Shown: positions 22,640 to 26,251 of the stretch, in pieces
How positions within the stretch are numbered: the stretch's first letter is position 1
Layout: every line of letters begins with the position of its first letter
From: CAZHCG01 sp046484285
GTDB taxonomy: Bacteria; Myxococcota_A; Polyangia; JAAYKL01
Direction: 5' to 3'
DNA: 26,251 bases
NCBI GenBank assembly: GCA_046484285.1
Contig: JAWOBP010000221.1
Span: forward strand, 1-26,251
Notes under the pieces: model-generated
Told to the model about the DNA's origin: nothing
The model's database searches: none
What the model saw: only the letters and a program-made list of their open reading frames with translations
Program-made: the position numbers and the translations under genes

Positions 22640-24778
22640 ATGGCGACTCCAACTCGAATGTGCATCATGGCTCTCGTCCTGACTTCGTGCGCCTTGAGCA
22701 CTCAACAGGCGGGCGAGCTGGACGGCGGTCAGGATGCGGGATCCGACGTCGACACGGACGCCGATTCCGACACCGACTCTGACTCGGACACCGACTCTGA
22801 TACCGATCTCGACATCGATACAGATGCCGATACCGACAGCTCCTCCGACTCGGGAAGCGACCCGCTCGCAGACCTGGAGACCGTGCTGCGCGCCTCGTGC
22901 TACTGCATCGACTGCTCGCTCGAAGAGACCCAAAACGCCGTCGAGCTGGGATGCAGGTACCTGCGCTTCGCGGTCTTCCCCTGGGATCCCGAGACCCACG
23001 ACGCGCCCTACGCGCGGCTCGAGAGCCTGAGCACGACCTGCGCCGGCAGCGCGATCGTGGAGTTCGGCATTCCGGAATGGGTCTCCGACGTGCACCTGGG
23101 CGACGAAGTGAACGTCTCCGCCTACCACGAGTTCATCGACGATTCGCTCTCGTCGCAGCTGGGAACCAGCACGCAGCTCGAATCCGATGCTCCGTTCGAT
23201 CGCTGCGGGGTCTGCCACGAGTGCGGCCACGTTCCGGTGCTGACCCAGGACGAGGGATGGGCCTGGCACCTCTACATGGCGACCCGCGCGATCGACGCCG
23301 GCGCCCGTTCGATTTACCTGCCACAGCTCAACCTGCGAGTGGCGAACAGCGAGGACCTGCCGCGCTTCGAGGCGCTGGTGGCCTCCATCCAGCAGTACGC
23401 CCAGATGCAGCTCGGACATAAAGTCGTGATCGGGTCCGAGTCGCTGGAGGGCTACGACACCGGCGCGGGGCTGGCGGAGCTGATCGATTTCGTCAAGCGC
23501 CCGCTCGACACCGACGTGGCGCTCCAGGACCAGCTGGGCTACTTCGCGCTGGACAAGGACGGCGAGAAGGTGCGCTGCCTCGGCGACGACGAGTTGCTGG
23601 AGCCTTACGACGAGATCGTGTCCTCGGCCGAGATCGCCCACTTCCACCCGGAGATGCCGATCGGCCCGCTGTGCGTCCTGGAGGAGACCCGCGTCTACAA
23701 CTACGGCACCTACGACGGCCCCGGCGGGCACCAACACCCGGATCCCCTGCTCAACAGCCACGGCATCGCCCACGTGCTCTGGGAGCTGGACGGTTGTCAC
23801 GCCATCCACTGGAACTGCTCGGAGCCCTTCGAGCAGTTCCGCGAAGATCACCTGCTCTCCCCCCTCTTGACCGGCAACGAGGAGTACGCGGTCTGGTTCA
23901 AGATTCCCGGAGACGACAGCGTGACCTACGCCTTCGGCAACGTTCGCACCGGGCTGAGCACCACGATCCAGTTCCTCTCACAGCCTCGAGCGGTGCGCAG
24001 GGCCCTCATCGGCTACATGTCGAACCTCGCCGCGGCGATCAGCTCGAGCGACGACCAGGCGAGTTTCCACTTTCCCCAGCCCTTCAAGCTTGATCAGAAC
24101 CACACCTGGCAGGTTTCCTCCGGCTCGAACGTCTACCAGCAACAGATCGTCAGGCAGTGCCCCGACGACGGCGGACACGCCGTCTCTCTGCCGGGAGTCT
24201 GCTACTGGGCCGATCAATGCGGCGACATCACGGCCATCGAGCGGGCCCTTTCCGGCGCCGGACTGGACGGAGCCTGCGGCCAGACGACCGACAGCTGCGC
24301 GCAGGGAACGGCGGACACCGGCGCGGTGGCCGACACCGCCGAGCAGCACAGGTGGATCTGCAGGGGGCTGGAAGGCGGCGCCGACTCTTCGATCTGCTCG
24401 GCTCCGATCGATCTGCCAGGCGAGATCGCCTTCGCGCCCGGCGAGCTTCTGCTCGGCCCAGGAGAATCCGTCGAGACAGCCTCGGCGCGGCTCGTGATCC
24501 AGGACACCGACGGTAACCTGGTCCTCTACCACAAGCAGAGCGGAGAGCCGCTCTGGGCAGTGGCGGCGCAGGAGCCGGATTACGACGGCGGCGCGAGCGG
24601 CGACCGCGACTGGGCGGTCTTCACCGAGGAAGGCGAGCTGATCGTGGCCAGCGAAACGGGCCACACCGTCTGGTCGTCCGACTGGTCCCACGGAACGGGG
24701 GATCAGCTCGTTCTCGGAGCCGACGACACGCTCTCGCTTTTCGACGGAACAGAGACAATATGGAACACATCCAACTGA
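22640..24778 (+). CDS. Large lipoprotein: unknown N-terminal domain plus bulb-type lectin domain
   Basis: The 712-residue protein has a signal peptide with lipobox LTSC (Cys17) and an Asp-X tether (about 36-66). Residues about 78-440 form an unassigned domain with strand-helix alternation (YLRFAVFPW, AIVEFGIPEWVS, SIYLPQLNL, KVVIGSESL, HGIAHVLWELDGCHAIHWN). This could be a TIM-barrel hydrolase-like fold, but no catalytic signature was identified. A Cys module follows (about 543-595, ACGQTTDSCAQG to HRWICRGLEGG). The C-terminus (about 603-712) is a B_lectin beta-prism with TDGNLVLY, close to the mannose-binding QxDxNxVxY motif. A sugar-directed surface protein is likely. The start has no ribosome site. 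The next gene follows after 19 bp. Confidence 0.85.
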   Translation: MATPTRMCIMALVLTSCALSTQQAGELDGGQDAGSDVDTDADSDTDSDSDTDSDTDLDIDTDADTDSSSDSGSDPLADLETVLRASCYCIDCSLEETQNAVELGCRYLRFAVFPWDPETHDAPYARLESLSTTCAGSAIVEFGIPEWVSDVHLGDEVNVSAYHEFIDDSLSSQLGTSTQLESDAPFDRCGVCHECGHVPVLTQDEGWAWHLYMATRAIDAGARSIYLPQLNLRVANSEDLPRFEALVASIQQYAQMQLGHKVVIGSESLEGYDTGAGLAELIDFVKRPLDTDVALQDQLGYFALDKDGEKVRCLGDDELLEPYDEIVSSAEIAHFHPEMPIGPLCVLEETRVYNYGTYDGPGGHQHPDPLLNSHGIAHVLWELDGCHAIHWNCSEPFEQFREDHLLSPLLTGNEEYAVWFKIPGDDSVTYAFGNVRTGLSTTIQFLSQPRAVRRALIGYMSNLAAAISSSDDQASFHFPQPFKLDQNHTWQVSSGSNVYQQQIVRQCPDDGGHAVSLPGVCYWADQCGDITAIERALSGAGLDGACGQTTDSCAQGTADTGAVADTAEQHRWICRGLEGGADSSICSAPIDLPGEIAFAPGELLLGPGESVETASARLVIQDTDGNLVLYHKQSGEPLWAVAAQEPDYDGGASGDRDWAVFTEEGELIVASETGHTVWSSDWSHGTGDQLVLGADDTLSLFDGTETIWNTSN
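22745..22837 (+). repeat. Hexanucleotide repeat coding the tether of the large lectin lipoprotein
   Basis: About 15 units of GAC/GAT plus a Thr, Ser, Ala, Leu or Ile codon give Asp-X alternation. It is less uniform than the other tethers, with Asp-Ser more common. Confidence 0.8.
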
Positions 24779-24797
24779 ACGACGGGAGAGAATCTCC

Positions 24798-25691
24798 ATG
24801 AAAAAAATCTACGTCGCAATCGCGGTCGCCCTGGCCTGTGCCTGCACGGATCTGAGCTCGAACACGAAGCCGGGAGTGGACACGGACGCCGATTCCGGCG
24901 CGGACGCGGGCACAGACGGCGACACGGACGGTGACTCGGATTCGGACACAGACACCGACACGGACACGGATACAGACGCGGACACAGACGCGGATACGGA
25001 CACTGACGCGGACACGGACACAGACACCGACACGGACGCGGACACAGACGCGGACACGGACACCGACACAGACACAGACGCGGACGCGGACACAGACACT
25101 GACGCGGACACAGACACTGACGCGGACACGGATACGGACACTGACACTGACACAGATACAGGCACGGGAACGGCGCCCGACCCGGTCGACGGAGTTTGCG
25201 GAGAGGATCGAAACACCTGCCTGGCCGGGGCCCCGAACGACGACGCGGTCGAAGACGGCGCGGTCGAGCACCGCTGGATCTGCGAGGGGCTCCACGGCGG
25301 AGGCGACTCGCCGACCTGCACGGCTCCGATCACAGAGATCAGCTTCGCTCCCGGCGAGCTGGAGCTGATGCCCGGAGAGTGTGTCGAGACGGCCACCGCG
25401 CGGCTCGTGATCCAGGAGACCGACGGCAATTTGGTCCTCTACCGCAAGGAGGACAGCCTGGCGCTGTGGGCCACGATGTCCGAGGAATCGGCCGACTACG
25501 ATTTCGACGCCAGCGAGCCGCAGAACAGGGTGCGGTTCGAAGCCGACGGCGATTTCGTCGTTCGCAACTCCACAGAGCAGATCGTCTGGCAGACATCGAC
25601 CTCGTACGGCACCGGTGATCTGCTGACCCTCGACGAGAACGACATCCTGACCCTCGAGGACTCGGGAACGAACATCTGGAGCACGCAGTAG
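24798..25691 (+). CDS. Small lipoprotein: Asp-Thr tether plus bulb-type lectin domain
   Basis: This 297-residue protein starts at ATG 24798 after GGGAGAG. A lipoprotein-like signal peptide ends at Cys14 or Cys16. Residues 40-121 are an Asp-Thr/Ala tether, the longest in the window. The rest (about 131-297) is a paralogue of the last 170 residues of the preceding gene: the same Cys module (VCGEDRNTCLAGAP to HRWICEGLHGG) and the same B_lectin domain with TDGNLVLY. The large N-terminal domain is absent. The pair is probably an operon (19-bp gap) formed by duplication of the C-terminal module. It probably binds glycans on the cell surface; the ligand is unknown. Confidence 0.9.
   Translation: MKKIYVAIAVALACACTDLSSNTKPGVDTDADSGADAGTDGDTDGDSDSDTDTDTDTDTDADTDADTDTDADTDTDTDTDADTDADTDTDTDTDADADTDTDADTDTDADTDTDTDTDTDTGTGTAPDPVDGVCGEDRNTCLAGAPNDDAVEDGAVEHRWICEGLHGGGDSPTCTAPITEISFAPGELELMPGECVETATARLVIQETDGNLVLYRKEDSLALWATMSEESADYDFDASEPQNRVRFEADGDFVVRNSTEQIVWQTSTSYGTGDLLTLDENDILTLEDSGTNIWSTQ
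24915..25160 (+). repeat. Longest hexanucleotide repeat (41 units) coding an Asp-Thr/Ala tether
   Basis: The 246-bp tract consists of 6-nt units GACACG, GACACA, GACACC, GACACT and GACGCG, with GAT variants. Twelve- and 18-nt blocks recur. It is entirely inside the lectin lipoprotein gene and keeps the frame at every unit. Confidence 0.9.
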
Positions 25692-25702
25692 CCGACACCT
25701 CT

Positions 25703-25734
25703 GCAACTTGCTTGCAACTTGCTTCAACTTGCTT
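25703..25734 (+). repeat. Three tandem copies of CAACTTGCTT at the repeat boundary
   Basis: GCAACTTGCTT occurs twice (25703-25713, 25714-25724), followed by CAACTTGCTT (25725-25734). The last unit runs into the end of the inverted repeat at 25733. This is possibly a target-site or replication-slippage mark. Nothing similar borders the left copy. Confidence 0.85.
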
Positions 25735-26079
25735 TGGGGCTATACGGATCGAATTGAAATCATTGTTTATTCTGGAGTTGGCTCTGACCTTTCTCGACGG
25801 TTTGCTGTTTTCGCAGTGCGTGCTCGGCAGCCAAACCGGAACAGCCGGCTTCGTTCGACCTTTTCGGCCGGGAATCGTCCGGGATTCGGCTCGCCGCGCC
25901 GCCCCGCCTGCCGCTTTTCCGTCAATGATCGCTCGAAAAGACGCAGCGGTGCGCCGGGCGTCCGCTTTTCAGCTCGCCTGCTCTCTTCGTCCTTGCCTCG
26001 GTCTCGATTCGGGCTCGCCTCAGCAGGGCGCGGCCGGGGCGCCCACCGGCCACAGCGAGGACGGCGGGTAGGTCCCCGG
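25733..26079 (-). repeat. Right copy of the 347-bp inverted repeat
   Basis: This is the reverse complement of 1-347 with about eight mismatches and no indels. It begins at TTTGGGG (25733-25739). It contains the 3' end of the ORF at 26020-26251 and about 287 bp of conserved non-coding flank, which suggests that the mobile or amplified unit includes this flank. Confidence 0.93.
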
Positions 26080-26251
26080 CGGCCAGTCCGCCGAGGTGCG
26101 CCTGCCCATCAGCGCTGCTTTGAGAAACGCTCCGAGCTCCTCGCGGTACAGGCCCGCCGCCAGCTTCTCCATCTCGAGATGCTCCGCCTCCAGCTCCCGG
26201 TCGCGGCAGAACACCTTGACCCGCGGGCTGCGAGACGGATTGCGCGGGCGC
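26020..26251 (-). CDS. C-terminal part of a repeat-borne ORF of unknown function (partial)
   Basis: The frame is open to the right edge of the window and ends at TGA 26022-26020, giving 76 visible residues. It starts RPRNPSRSPRVKVFCRDREL and continues with a helical segment (EAEHLEMEKLAAGLYREELGAFLKAAL) and a Pro/Trp-rich tail (WPPGTYPPSSLWPVGAP). The last 19 residues equal those of the left copy at 1-60. Its 3' flank is repeated, so it is probably carried by an insertion sequence or similar element. No transposase catalytic residue is in this part, and the family was not recognised. Confidence 0.6.
   Translation of the reverse strand, partial: RPRNPSRSPRVKVFCRDRELEAEHLEMEKLAAGLYREELGAFLKAALMGRRTSADWPPGTYPPSSLWPVGAPAAPC

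Overview
The window is 26.25 kb of high-GC DNA, about nine tenths coding. It is most likely from an uncultured or little-studied member of the Myxococcota (former Deltaproteobacteria). This is inferred from three things: a TIGR02265/DUF2378-type protein (a family known mainly from myxobacteria), a set of lipoproteins with long Asp-Thr/Ser/Ala tethers, and high-GC codon usage. No rRNA, CRISPR array, phage module or complete transposase is visible. One tRNA-Thr(CGT) gene is present.

The ends: a 347-bp sequence at the left edge (1-347) recurs in inverted orientation at 25733-26079 with about eight mismatches and no indels. Each copy carries the 3' end of the same unrecognised ORF, so the edges look like two copies of one mobile or repetitive element facing inwards.

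Left third (479-7427): a minus-strand pair made of a zinc-ribbon/TM/PQQ-propeller membrane protein and an overlapping EreA/ChaN-like lipoprotein; a divergent L-2-hydroxyglutarate oxidase gene; tRNA-Thr with a promoter and terminator; and three lipoproteins (Cys-rich, choice-of-anchor L, pentapeptide repeat).

Middle (7428-18509): two blocks of acyl-CoA enzymes. The plus-strand pair is a fused ADP-forming acyl-CoA synthetase and a CoA-transferase with a C-terminal GNAT domain, overlapping by 8 bp. The minus-strand pair is a butyrate kinase-phosphotransbutyrylase fusion followed, with a 4-bp overlap, by an acetyl-CoA-synthetase-like protein whose ATP-binding motifs are degenerate. Together they suggest interconversion of short-chain acyl-CoA, acyl-phosphate and free acid with ATP gain or loss, with possible lysine acetylation control through the GNAT domain. 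Between the blocks lies a minus-strand lipoprotein pair: a SUMF1-like protein whose start codon may be ATC, and a beta-propeller gene split by one in-frame TGA inside an AT-rich patch.

Right third (18806-25691): a membrane-anchored Sel1-like protein, ndk with an upstream exported protein, a beta-carbonic anhydrase, a CAP-domain lipoprotein, and two adjacent lipoproteins sharing a Cys module plus a bulb-lectin domain.

The strongest themes are a surface lipoprotein repertoire in which unrelated head domains sit on the same acidic period-6-nt repeat tether, and the unusual fusions and degeneration among the acyl-CoA enzymes. No dedicated defence or secretion system was recognised.
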